A stretch of DNA of 64,000 bases from an uncultured Pantoea sp. (GTDB lineage: Bacteria; Pseudomonadota; Gammaproteobacteria; Enterobacterales; Enterobacteriaceae). This document shows positions 27,847-36,720 of this stretch, in pieces; position 1 is the stretch's first letter; every line of letters begins with the position of its first letter. The DNA is taken from the NCBI GenBank assembly GCA_913778495.1, contig CAJYVD010000035.1:85228-149227 (forward strand), written 5' to 3'. A program made the translations under genes and the position numbers. Below the pieces are notes generated by a model. It was not told where the DNA came from and made no database searches. It was given only the letters and a program-made list of their open reading frames with translations.

Positions 27847-28779
27847 CTAGTCGCCCAAGCCGGCTGGATTAATTTCTGAATGCGTCAGGCGTTCAACGCC
27901 TTCCCCCCAGCGATTAAGCACCTTGTCGTAATCACCGCGCGCCATCGCCCCGTTCAACGCGGTACTGATCGGCTCAACCAGGCCGTTATCTTTCTTAACC
28001 GTCACTGCGATATGCGCCGCTTTTGGCCAGCCACCGTCGACGCTGCCCACCAGACGTGTCTGATGCGTCAGCGCCGCTTTCCATGCGCCAATGACGTTCG
28101 GGCCAAAATAGGCGTCAGCGCGGCCGGACTGCAGAGCCAGCGTCTGCGCCGCGTCATCTTTGGCGTAGATAGGCGTAAACGCTTTTAGTCCTTTGGCCTG
28201 ATTGGCTTTATCCCACGCCAACAGAATCGCTTCTTGATTGGTGCCCGAGCCCACGATGATGCGCAGCCCGGCGATGTCTTCGGCTTTGGTGAGCGTTTTG
28301 ATTGGGCTGCTGGTTTTGACGTAAAAGCCCAGCGAGTCTTTGCGATAGGTGGCAAAGTCAAAACGCGCTTTACGCGCTTTCGTCACCGTTACGTTGGTGA
28401 TGGCTGCGTCGTATTTGCCGGAGGCAACGCCGAGCGGCCAGTCCTCCCATGAGGTGGGAACCACGTTGAGTTTCAGGCCAAGGCTATCGGCCACCAGTCG
28501 CGCAATGTCTACTTCACTGCCGAGCAGGGTGCGGTTGTCATCGCTAAACAGCGTCAGCGGCGGTGAGTTAAGCGCCGCCACGGCCACGGTAAACGAACCC
28601 GGCACCGCAAACACATGTCCAGCGGGGATCTGCGCAATGGCCGCGCTGTTTTGCGCGGTGTGTATCGGCGTGCGGTTCGCTTCCACGCTAACGGATTGCC
28701 CATTGACCGCCACCGCTTCCGCCTGGACTGTCTGCGCCGTGGTCAGGAGCAGCAGCGCCATGAGAAAAGTTTTCTGCAT
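27847..28779 (-). CDS. periplasmic amino-acid-type ABC binding protein (first copy)
   Basis: A 310-residue SBP_bac_3 protein with a signal peptide (about residues 1-20, ending VQAEA), PGSFTVAVAALNSPP, GSEVDIARLVADSLGLKLNV, WEDWPLGVASGKYDAAITN and GSGTNQEAILLAWD. Its closest relative in the window is the protein at 24697-25599. It follows the first LLM monooxygenase by 15 bp and precedes the GNAT. It presumably delivers the sulfur-containing amino acid to the shared permease. Confidence 0.92.
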   Translation of the reverse strand: MQKTFLMALLLLTTAQTVQAEAVAVNGQSVSVEANRTPIHTAQNSAAIAQIPAGHVFAVPGSFTVAVAALNSPPLTLFSDDNRTLLGSEVDIARLVADSLGLKLNVVPTSWEDWPLGVASGKYDAAITNVTVTKARKARFDFATYRKDSLGFYVKTSSPIKTLTKAEDIAGLRIIVGSGTNQEAILLAWDKANQAKGLKAFTPIYAKDDAAQTLALQSGRADAYFGPNVIGAWKAALTHQTRLVGSVDGGWPKAAHIAVTVKKDNGLVEPISTALNGAMARGDYDKVLNRWGEGVERLTHSEINPAGLGD

Positions 28780-28794
28780 TGTTTTTTGTCCTTA

Positions 28795-30108
28795 TTAACG
28801 TTGCGTAAAGGCGTTAACGGGCGTTTTGAGCCCCAAACTGGCGCGTAAAGTGGTGCCGGGATAGTCGCGGCGCGTTAAACCCCGCGCCTGCAGAAGGGGG
28901 ATTACGCGATCGACAAAGCGTTCAAAGGCATCCGGCGTGCCGCCCTGAATAATGAAACCGTCGGTGGCTTCACTGTCGAACCACGCCTGTAACCCATCCG
29001 CAACCTGCTCGGGGGAACCAAAGAACAGCGGGCGCGGCGTTGCCGCTTCCAGCGCCGCCTGACGCAGCGTATGGCCCTGCTCACGCGCTTTGCGTTTGAT
29101 CTCATCGGTGGTGCTGCGGAAACTGTTTTGCCCGACCTCGCCGATGTCCGGGAAAGGGGCATCCAGCGCGTACTGGCTAAAGTCGTGGTGGTCAAAGAAA
29201 CGCCCAAGGTAATTCAGCGCGTCCGCGATCGAGACCAGCGCCGCCGTGGCCTGATATTGGCGTTCGGCATCGGCACTGTCGTCGCCCACGATAACGCCAA
29301 CCCCCTGGAATATGTGGAGATCGTTGGGCTCCCGGCCGTGCTGCCTGAGCTGATGTTTCACGTCGCGATAGAACGCCTGCGCCTCTTCCAGCGTGGCATG
29401 ATGGGTAAAAATCGCGTCAGCGTGGCGTGCGGCTAATTTACGTCCGTCCTCGGAGGCACCCGCCTGGAAAATGATCGGTCGCGCCTGCGGCGTCCGGCCA
29501 ATGTTCAGCGGCCCCTGAACCTTGAAAAAATCGCCGTGGTGATTGAGCGTGTGGAGTTTCTGTGGATCAAAAAATTGCCCGCTGGCTTTATCGCGCACAA
29601 AAGCGTCGTCTTCCCACGAATCCCACAGGCCTTTCACTACCGTGAGGTACTCGTCAGCAATGCGATAGCGCAACGCATGATCGGGATGCTGGGCGCGGGA
29701 GAAATTTTTTGCCGACCCTTCGAGAGGGGACGTCACGACGTTCCAGCCTGCGCGACCGCCGCTGAGATGATCAAGACTGGCAAACTGCCGTGCAACGGTA
29801 AACGGCTCGCTGTAGGAGGTTGAGACCGTGCCCACCAGCCCAATGTGCTGCGTGACGCCGGCCAGTGCTGACAGTAGCGTTAAGGGTTCAAAGCGATTCA
29901 GGAAGTGCGGAATCGATTTCTCATTAATGAACAGCCCATCAGCGACAAACAGAAAATCCAGCTTGCCCGCTTCTGCTTTACGGGCGATCCGTTTTGCATA
30001 ATCAACATTGATACTGGCGTCTGGCTGTGCCGCAGGATGACGCCAGGCTGACATGTTGCCGGAGGCGCCGTGTAACATCGTGCCCAGCCGCAGTTGTCTT
30101 GTACTCAT
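28795..30108 (-). CDS. FMN-dependent monooxygenase, NtaA/SnaA/DszA family (YxeK-like)
   Basis: A 437-residue flavin monooxygenase of the two-component NtaA/SnaA/DszA branch: [64 protein letters not shown] and the flavin-pocket [18 protein letters not shown]. It needs FMNH2 from a separate reductase, which is not encoded nearby. In Bacillus the related YxeK oxidatively cleaves N-acetyl-S-(2-succino)cysteine, and the gene neighbours here (GNAT, ABC transporter) support a similar C-S cleavage. It precedes the binding-protein gene by 15 bp. Confidence 0.9.
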   Translation of the reverse strand: MSTRQLRLGTMLHGASGNMSAWRHPAAQPDASINVDYAKRIARKAEAGKLDFLFVADGLFINEKSIPHFLNRFEPLTLLSALAGVTQHIGLVGTVSTSYSEPFTVARQFASLDHLSGGRAGWNVVTSPLEGSAKNFSRAQHPDHALRYRIADEYLTVVKGLWDSWEDDAFVRDKASGQFFDPQKLHTLNHHGDFFKVQGPLNIGRTPQARPIIFQAGASEDGRKLAARHADAIFTHHATLEEAQAFYRDVKHQLRQHGREPNDLHIFQGVGVIVGDDSADAERQYQATAALVSIADALNYLGRFFDHHDFSQYALDAPFPDIGEVGQNSFRSTTDEIKRKAREQGHTLRQAALEAATPRPLFFGSPEQVADGLQAWFDSEATDGFIIQGGTPDAFERFVDRVIPLLQARGLTRRDYPGTTLRASLGLKTPVNAFTQR

Positions 30109-30174
30109 CGTCTCTCTCTTTTCAATGGCATCCGCCTGACAGTGCAGGCTTGCCGAATCAGCTAAAAAACGCGC

Positions 30175-31173
30175 TCACGCGGAGGCGGCGATCGGTTGAG
30201 ACGCGGCCAGCAGCTCCAGCGAGCGCAAGCGCGGCTGTGCCTCCGCCAGCGGCGTATCCACAATGAACTCCTCAATGCCGTAGCGCTGATGCAGCGCATC
30301 CAGCTGCGCATGCACCTGTGCAGCGTTGCCTTTGAGCAGTGAAGGCGTGCGCGGTTCGATGCGGTAATCGGTGTAGTTGCCCTGACGAACGTAGCGCTCG
30401 GCTTGTTCGAGGCTACCCACGTTAACGCTCGGCCCATTTTTCACGCTGACGTGGTAGAGGCGCAGCGTATCCACCAGCAGATCGGCGGCGGCCGGGGAGT
30501 CCGCCACCACCACTTGCACGGCAACTAAGGCACGCTGACCGTGCGCACGCGCCTGGTAGTACGCCAGCACCTGTTCCATATGGTGCGGGTCGCCATTAAG
30601 ATGGGCAGCAAACACGAACTGCCAGCCCAGCTCTGCCGCCAGTGCCGCGCTCTGCTCGCTCGCCCCCAGCAGAAAACGCTGCGCTAATCGCGGCGGTGCC
30701 GGCGTGGCACGTAGCCCCTCCTCATCGCCCTGCGCCGGGACATTGAGCCAGTTATCCAGCAGCGCCAGCTGCTGTGCGAAGTCGCCTTTCTCTTCCTGAT
30801 GCACGCCGAGCTGCAGCGCACGCGTCGCAAGCGGCAGACCGCCCGGTGCTTTGCCGACACCGATATCAATGCGCCCCGGTGCGAGCGCGGCGAGCAGGTT
30901 GAAATTTTCTGCCACTTTGAAGGGACTGTAGTGCTGCAGCATCACCCCGCCTGAGCCGACGCGAATGCGCCGCGTTTGCCCGAGGATCCAGGCCATCAAC
31001 ACTTCCGGGGACGGACTGGCCAGCTGTGCGCTGTTATGGTGTTCCGCCAGCCAAAAGCGGTGAAAGCCCCAGCGCTCGGCGCACTGCGCAACATGCAGGG
31101 TGCGCTGCAGCGCCTCCGCGGCGCTCTCGCCCGGAGCAAGCGGGGATTTATCCAGTAGACTTAATCGGTATGA
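30175..31173 (-). CDS. luciferase-like flavin monooxygenase, MsnO8/YtmO type
   Basis: A 332-residue LLM protein of the MsnO8/YhbW group: SLLDKSPLAPGESAAEALQR, GFHRFWLAEHHNSAQLASPSPEVL, GSGGVMLQHYSPFKVAENFN, GRIDIGVGKAPGG. It is the first gene of the leftward operon. ATG 31173 has AGGATAGGG upstream, and a longer frame to 31197 has no site. Bacillus ytmO, a relative, sits in the tcyJKLMN cystine/S-compound operon. Having both YxeK- and YtmO-type enzymes in one operon suggests a range of alkyl-thiol substrates. Confidence 0.88.
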   Translation of the reverse strand, partial: SYRLSLLDKSPLAPGESAAEALQRTLHVAQCAERWGFHRFWLAEHHNSAQLASPSPEVLMAWILGQTRRIRVGSGGVMLQHYSPFKVAENFNLLAALAPGRIDIGVGKAPGGLPLATRALQLGVHQEEKGDFAQQLALLDNWLNVPAQGDEEGLRATPAPPRLAQRFLLGASEQSAALAAELGWQFVFAAHLNGDPHHMEQVLAYYQARAHGQRALVAVQVVVADSPAAADLLVDTLRLYHVSVKNGPSVNVGSLEQAERYVRQGNYTDYRIEPRTPSLLKGNAAQVHAQLDALHQRYGIEEFIVDTPLAEAQPRLRSLELLAASQPIAASA

Positions 31174-31658
31174 CATGCGCCCTATCCTGTTCAGCAATCA
31201 ATGCCGACAGTGTTAAGCGCCAGGCTGGCAGGGGTAAAACATCATATTGTTGTATCAATACCCGGGAATGATATAACGGTTATGCATGCGGTCAACAAGG
31301 AAATTAATATGTTTAAATTCAATTAATTAATCACAATTTTGCCGCTATTTTGATGAAAGAACCCTATCAATAGTTATTAGAATCATTTATGGAAATAAAC
31401 TGCATAAATCGGCATTAAGCCTGTCATTCAGCGTGAGCGGCGCGATTTCCATGCGGCTGACACATCAACACGTCACAACGGCTCGGTGCCTGACAGCACG
31501 GCAAGGTCAATGCGAATTGTCCTTGATGCCAGTCTGCGCACCGGCTCCGAAATGCGTCACCATCACACTTTCTGAAAAAATAAACGCGCGCCGATTGCAT
31601 CGCGCAGTCAATGGGTTACTGTTAAATTCTTGTAAAAATTGTAAGCAAAAGGATCTGT
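31174..31658. other. divergent intergenic region between organosulfur operon and iron transporter
   Basis: No gene is seen in this AT-rich stretch. An AT-rich imperfect palindrome (AGTTATTAGAATCATTTATG, 31372-31391) is a weak Fur-box candidate for the rightward iron transporter. Promoters for the leftward operon should lie near 31200-31300. Confidence 0.4.
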
Positions 31659-32747
31659 ATGAATACCTCTCTGCGTTTTCTGACCCTTTCTGTGCTGGCA
31701 GGTCTCTCTTTATCTGCGTTCGCCGCAGTGCCTCCGGGCTATCCGGCGGACTACCAAAAAACCATTGATGCCGCCACCAAAGAGGGAAAAGTGGTGGTGT
31801 ATTCCACCACCGATACCAAAGCGGCGGGTCCACTTATCAAAGGTTTCGAAGCGTTATATCCCGGCATCAAAGTCGAATATAACGATATGAACAGCACCGA
31901 ACTATATAACCGTTATATCAGCGAGCAGGCGTCAGGCAGTACCAGCGGCGATGTGGTGTGGAGTTCCTCAATGGATACCGCACTGAAGTTAGCCACCGAT
32001 TACGCCGCCGAATATGCCTCACCTGAAATTAAACACATTCCTGAATGGGCGGTGTGGAAAGAGAGTGCCTACGGCACCACCTATGAGCCGGTGGTGTTTA
32101 TCTACAATAAAAAATCGATCCCGGCCAATCAGGTTCCGGATTCCCACGCCGCGCTGGCGAAATATATCGCCGCCAACGCGGAGAAATTTAAGAATAAAGT
32201 CACCACCTACGATATCGAAAAATCCGGATTGGGTTTTATGCTGACGGTGCAGGACAGCAAAGTGGACCCGCAATATAAGCAGCATCTCGCGGATATGGCC
32301 AAAGGCGGACTGACGGTGCAGTCTTCTACCGGGACCATGATGGAGCGCGTCTCATCGGGTGAGAATCTGATTGGCTATAACATCCTCGGCTCGTATGCGG
32401 AAGCGCGCGCCAAAAGCGATCCGGGTTTGGGTATTTCCTACCCGAAAGATTATGTGCTGGTACTTTCGCGCGTGTCCTTTATTACCACTGACGCGCAACA
32501 TGAGAATGCCGCGAAATTGTGGCTCGATTATGTGTTGTCTGAAAAAGGGCAAAGTATTCTTGCCAACCAGGCCGATATTCCCTCGCTGCGTGACGACATA
32601 GAAGGGAATAACGACATTAAAGGCATGAGCAAAATGCTGGGTGAGGCGCCAAAACCGATACACGTTGATGAATCGCTGCTGGAATACCTTGAGCCTGCCA
32701 AGCGGCTGGACTTTATAAAACAATGGCGCACCGCCGCCGGAAAATAA
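31659..32747 (+). CDS. periplasmic ferric-iron ABC binding protein
   Basis: A 362-residue binding protein of the FutA/AfuA type, with a signal peptide cleaved after SAFA (about residue 22) and then VPPGYPADYQKTIDAA, KVVVYSTTDTKAAGPL, SGTVVW-type segment (SGDVVWSSSMDTALKL) and YEPVVFIYNKK. Conserved tyrosines of this class could bind iron. It starts an ABC operon with a fused permease and an ATPase. A 26-bp hairpin (32757-32782) after the stop may uncouple its high expression from the membrane genes. Confidence 0.88.
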   Translation: MNTSLRFLTLSVLAGLSLSAFAAVPPGYPADYQKTIDAATKEGKVVVYSTTDTKAAGPLIKGFEALYPGIKVEYNDMNSTELYNRYISEQASGSTSGDVVWSSSMDTALKLATDYAAEYASPEIKHIPEWAVWKESAYGTTYEPVVFIYNKKSIPANQVPDSHAALAKYIAANAEKFKNKVTTYDIEKSGLGFMLTVQDSKVDPQYKQHLADMAKGGLTVQSSTGTMMERVSSGENLIGYNILGSYAEARAKSDPGLGISYPKDYVLVLSRVSFITTDAQHENAAKLWLDYVLSEKGQSILANQADIPSLRDDIEGNNDIKGMSKMLGEAPKPIHVDESLLEYLEPAKRLDFIKQWRTAAGK

Positions 32748-32756
32748 TGACGCTTT

Positions 32757-32782
32757 AAGCGCCTGCGAAATAACAGGCGCTT
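32757..32782 (+). terminator. intra-operon hairpin after the binding-protein gene
   Basis: AAGCGCCTG pairs with CAGGCGCTT (9-bp stem, 8-base loop) with no strong T-tract. It probably stabilises the upstream mRNA or attenuates read-through to the permease. Confidence 0.6.
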
Positions 32783-32822
32783 CTTACCATCCTGTTATCC
32801 AAGCTGCAAACAAGGTTGGCCT

Positions 32823-34592
32823 ATGACCGGGTTACGTCGCAAATGGCAGAAAATGCCGCGCGCGTTAGTGGTGCTCATTACTGCTGTCGCCATTTACGTG
32901 CCGCTGATGTTTATTGTGGTTCAGAGTTTTCTCTCCGCACCGTTTTTTGCCAAGCGCAAAGAACTGACGCTGGATTCCTTCGCGTTTATCTTTTCCGACC
33001 CTGATTTTTATCGTGCGTTGGAGTCCGGGTTTATTTTGGCGTTTGGTCTGGTATTTATTGCCATTCCTCTCGGCGGGATTCTGGCCTTTCTCATGGTGCG
33101 CACCAACTTGCCGGGGCGCAGAGTGATCGAGCCGCTGATTCTGGTGCCGATTTTCGTGTCGCCGATGGTGCTGGCGTTTGGTTACGTGGTGGCAGCCGGT
33201 CCGGTGGGCTTCTTGTCGCAGTGGGCTAATCAGCTGTTTGGCGTCGTGCCATGGAATATTTACTCCATGACCAGCATCGTGATCATCGCCGGATTAACGC
33301 ACGTGCCGCACGCCTATCTTTATATTTCTGCCGCCCTGCGTAGCGTCAGCTCGGATGTGGAAGAAGCCGCGCGCAGCGTGGGTGCCTCACCGCTGCAGGT
33401 CATGACCTCGGTGAGCCTGCCGATGGTGCGCCCTTCTATTCTCTACGCGTGCGTCCTGCTGTTTTTCCTCGGGCTGGAAGTATTCGGCCTGATGCTGGTG
33501 CTGGGCGATCCCGAAGGCAACATGGTGCTGGCCACCTACCTCTACAAACTCACCAACAAGCTCGGTACGCCTTCGTATCATTTGATGGCGGCCGTGGCGG
33601 TCGTATTGATTTGCTTTACCGTACCGCTGGTGATGCTACAGCGCTGGCTGATGCGCACCTCGCACCGCTTCGTGACCATGAAAGGCAAGGCGTCACAGGC
33701 GCGCGCGCTGCCGCTGGGCAAATGGCGCTGGGTGGCGGGTGCCGTGGTGCTGGCCTGGTTGACTATCACCATTGGCGTCCCGCTGATTGGGGTAGTGCTG
33801 CGCGCGTTCATCTCGCACTGGGGCGTCGGCGTCTCACTGTGGGATGAAGTTTCACTGGCCACTTTCCACAGCATTTGGGAGCAGCCCAATCTGCTGCGCG
33901 CCATCGTAAACTCCATGTTAATTGGGGTCATCGGCGGCGCCATTGCCGTGATCTGCTATCTGTTTGTGGGCATTGCCATGCACCGTAAGCAGGACCACGT
34001 TACGCGCTTCCTTGACTACAGCGTGTTGGTTCCGCGCGCGGTCCCCGGCCTGCTGGCGGGCCTGGCGTTTCTGTGGGTGTTTCTGTTCGTGCCCATGTGG
34101 CTCGATCAATCGCTGAAAAACGGCTGGCTCTCCAGCTTGTCGATGGCGGATTGGCTGCGCGAGCACTTTATTGTTTGGCTGCGCTCGCTGCGTCAAACCA
34201 TCTTCAGCGTATGGCTGGCCTATACCGTGGTGTGGATGGCTTACGGTCTGCGCCTGATCTCTTCGACGCTGCTGCAGGTCGGTCCGGAATTGGAAGAAGC
34301 CGCACGCAGCGCCGGTGCCACGCCAGGCCAAACCACGCGCCACGTGACGGTGCCGCTGTCACGCCACGGACTGGTGGGCTCGTGGCTGCTGATGTTCCTG
34401 ATTTTTGAGCGGGAATATTCAACGGGCGTCTATTTGCTCTCTCCCGGTACCGAAACCATCGGATCAATGCTGGTGTCGCTCTGGTCGGCGGGCGCGATCG
34501 ACATCGTGGCTGCGCTTTCTCTGATCAATATCGTGCTGGTGGTCGTTGGCCTCGGCATCGCCTTACGCTTTGGAGTGAAATTACATGACTGA
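32823..34592 (+). CDS. fused ferric-iron ABC permease
   Basis: A 589-residue permease built from two tandem six-helix halves, as in the SfuB/FbpB family. Each half has an EAA loop: EEAARSVGASPLQVMTSVSLPM (residues about 180-201) and EEAARSAGATPGQTTRHVTVPL (about 492-513). No separate second permease is needed. It overlaps the ATPase start by 8 bp. Confidence 0.93.
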   Translation: MTGLRRKWQKMPRALVVLITAVAIYVPLMFIVVQSFLSAPFFAKRKELTLDSFAFIFSDPDFYRALESGFILAFGLVFIAIPLGGILAFLMVRTNLPGRRVIEPLILVPIFVSPMVLAFGYVVAAGPVGFLSQWANQLFGVVPWNIYSMTSIVIIAGLTHVPHAYLYISAALRSVSSDVEEAARSVGASPLQVMTSVSLPMVRPSILYACVLLFFLGLEVFGLMLVLGDPEGNMVLATYLYKLTNKLGTPSYHLMAAVAVVLICFTVPLVMLQRWLMRTSHRFVTMKGKASQARALPLGKWRWVAGAVVLAWLTITIGVPLIGVVLRAFISHWGVGVSLWDEVSLATFHSIWEQPNLLRAIVNSMLIGVIGGAIAVICYLFVGIAMHRKQDHVTRFLDYSVLVPRAVPGLLAGLAFLWVFLFVPMWLDQSLKNGWLSSLSMADWLREHFIVWLRSLRQTIFSVWLAYTVVWMAYGLRLISSTLLQVGPELEEAARSAGATPGQTTRHVTVPLSRHGLVGSWLLMFLIFEREYSTGVYLLSPGTETIGSMLVSLWSAGAIDIVAALSLINIVLVVVGLGIALRFGVKLHD

Positions 34593-35655
34593 ATTATCGG
34601 TTGAAGGCCTGCACCTTACCTATGGCGACAATCCAGTGCTCAAGGGCGTTTCAATGCAACTGCGCAAGGGCGAAGTGGTCTCGCTACTCGGCCCCTCCGG
34701 CAGCGGAAAAACCACGCTGTTGCGTGCCGTGGCCGGACTGGAAAAACCCACCCAAGGCAAAATTACCATTGGTCAGCACGTGGTGTTTGACGGCACCCCC
34801 AAAAGTGAAGTGCCGGCGGAAGAGCGCAATTTAGGGCTGGTGTTCCAGTCTTATGCGCTGTGGCCGCACAAAACGGTGTTTGAGAACGTGGCTTATCCAT
34901 TGAAATTGCGCAAGGTGCCCACGGCTGAAGCCGCCGAACGCGTGCAGAGCGTTCTGGATCAGCTGGGACTCGGTCACTTGGGCAAGCGCCATCCGCATCA
35001 GCTCTCCGGCGGACAGCAGCAGCGCGTGGCAATCGGCCGCGCACTGGTCTATAACCCGCCGGTCATTTTACTGGATGAACCGCTTTCAAACCTGGATGCC
35101 AAACTGCGTGAGGAGGCGCGCGTTTTCCTGCGTGAACTGATTATCCGTCTTGGCCTCTCTGCGCTGATGGTGACGCACGACCAAAACGAAGCCATGGCGA
35201 TCTCCGATCGTATTTTGCTGCTCAATAACGGCGTAATTGAACAGCAAGGCACGCCGCAGGAGATGTACGGTCAGCCCACCACGCTCTTTACCGCCGAATT
35301 TATGGGCAGTAACAATCGCCTGCACGGCAAAGTGACGCACATCGAAAGCGGACGCGCGCGCATCGCGGGGGCCAGCTGGGCGCTGTGGGGGAAACCGAGC
35401 AGCAAGGTGCAGGTGGGCGATGACGCCACAGCGATCATTCGCGTGGAGCGAGTGCAGATCGCCGCGCTCAGTGAAGAAAACACGCTAGAACTGCCGCTGT
35501 TGACCAGTATGTATCTGGGCGACCGCTGGGAATATCTGTTCCGCACCGAAGGGGATGACTTCCCGCTGCGTGGCTACGGCAAAGATCGCCTGGGCAATCA
35601 GCGTTTCCGCATTGCCTTGCCTGCGGAAGACGTGTGGATTTTCCCTAAAGCGTAG
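34585..35655 (+). CDS. ferric-iron ABC transporter ATPase
   Basis: A 356-residue ATPase of the FbpC/PotA class, with Walker [10 protein letters not shown], signature [15 protein letters not shown], Walker B VILLDEPLSNLDAKLRE and a C-terminal TOBE-like regulatory region from about residue 240 (NNRLHGKVTHIESG). It completes the transporter formed with the two preceding genes. The start lies inside the permease's last codons and the operon ends at a clear terminator. Confidence 0.95.
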   Translation: MTELSVEGLHLTYGDNPVLKGVSMQLRKGEVVSLLGPSGSGKTTLLRAVAGLEKPTQGKITIGQHVVFDGTPKSEVPAEERNLGLVFQSYALWPHKTVFENVAYPLKLRKVPTAEAAERVQSVLDQLGLGHLGKRHPHQLSGGQQQRVAIGRALVYNPPVILLDEPLSNLDAKLREEARVFLRELIIRLGLSALMVTHDQNEAMAISDRILLLNNGVIEQQGTPQEMYGQPTTLFTAEFMGSNNRLHGKVTHIESGRARIAGASWALWGKPSSKVQVGDDATAIIRVERVQIAALSEENTLELPLLTSMYLGDRWEYLFRTEGDDFPLRGYGKDRLGNQRFRIALPAEDVWIFPKA

Positions 35656-35672
35656 TGCGGAACGGTTTTTAT

Positions 35673-35708
35673 ATCGGGCAGCGCCAGCAAGCGGTGCCCG
35701 ATGTTTTT
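35673..35708 (+). terminator. terminator of the iron ABC operon
   Basis: ATCGGGCA...TGCCCGAT hairpin followed by GTTTTTG, 18 bp after the ATPase stop. Confidence 0.8.
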
Positions 35709-35773
35709 GCCTGCCTCTTTACTTCGCCGTAAATTCCCGCATGCTGAGGCTTTCCCACTCACGACGCTCATTG

Positions 35774-36676
35774 ATGATTCACGTTAAACGTCGCTTTTCC
35801 GCGCTGCTGGGCGCGCTGTTTATCGCGGTTTTTCTGCTGTTGACCAACGGAAGCGCTTTTCTCGCATGGGCGCTGCAGGCGCAAATTCAACTCCACCGTT
35901 TGCTGGTCACGCACCTGCTGCAACTCAACAGCGGGCAACTGGCCGCGGGCGGATGGCTGGCGGGGGTGACATTCCTCTACGGTATTCTGCATGCCGTTGG
36001 GCCAGGCCACGGTAAATTTATCGTCTCCAGCTGGCTCAGCACCCATCAACCGCCGCGCGGCATCGCGCTGTGCGTACCGCTGCTGGGCAGTTTACTCCAG
36101 GGCGTCAGCGCGATCGCGTTTGTGTTTATTCTGGCGATCGGTTTCAACCTGACCACCGGCGATCTCAGTCAGAGCCGCTGGTATCTGGAAAAAGTCAGCG
36201 CCCTTTTTATTGCCGCACTGGGCGTGATGATGATCGTGAATACGTTACGCGCGCCTGCGCACCCGCACCACGATTGTGGCCACTGTGGTCATTCGCATGG
36301 CGTGACAGCGTCACATCATGATTCATGGCGAACCTGGCTGGGGATTATTATTGCCACCGGCGTGCGTCCGTGCAGCGGCGCCCTGACGGTGTTGTTGTTT
36401 GCCAGCGTCATCGGCATTACGCGTTGGGGTGTGTTCGCCGTCATGACCATGGCATGTGGAACTGGGATCACGCTGGTGACGCTGGCCTGGTTTGTGCGCC
36501 ATTTTCGCCAGCGCGCCGGCGAACTCTGGTTAAGCGACACGTCGCCTGGCGTGCAAAAAACCCTGACCTACCTGCGTGTGCTGGGTGGCGTATTGTTGAT
36601 GCTGTTCGCGCTGGTGCTGTTTTTAACGGTGGTTCCCGTCAGCCCCAATGGCGACTATATTGCGGCGGGCTGCTAG
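35774..36676 (+). CDS. NicO/RcnA-family nickel/cobalt transporter
   Basis: A 300-residue polytopic protein of the NicO family: LHAVGPGHGKFIVSSWL carries the family H-x4-D/H-like signature, GVRPCSGALTVLLFA is the second family hallmark, and a His-rich cytoplasmic loop (HPHHDCGHCGHSHG) lies between them. The family includes nickel/cobalt exporters (RcnA) and importers, and the His-rich loop favours metal binding in either case. An N-terminal hydrophobic helix begins the protein. It is monocistronic, between the iron ABC operon and a convergent siderophore receptor. Confidence 0.87.
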   Translation: MIHVKRRFSALLGALFIAVFLLLTNGSAFLAWALQAQIQLHRLLVTHLLQLNSGQLAAGGWLAGVTFLYGILHAVGPGHGKFIVSSWLSTHQPPRGIALCVPLLGSLLQGVSAIAFVFILAIGFNLTTGDLSQSRWYLEKVSALFIAALGVMMIVNTLRAPAHPHHDCGHCGHSHGVTASHHDSWRTWLGIIIATGVRPCSGALTVLLFASVIGITRWGVFAVMTMACGTGITLVTLAWFVRHFRQRAGELWLSDTSPGVQKTLTYLRVLGGVLLMLFALVLFLTVVPVSPNGDYIAAGC

Positions 36677-36720
36677 TTTGTGAAGGCGGGACGCACGGTG
36701 TGCGCCCCGCTGGTGCGGCC

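Noticed and set aside
36684-36708. Terminator between the NicO gene and the TonB receptor
   Set aside because: The stem is GC-rich, but no T-tract follows on either side.
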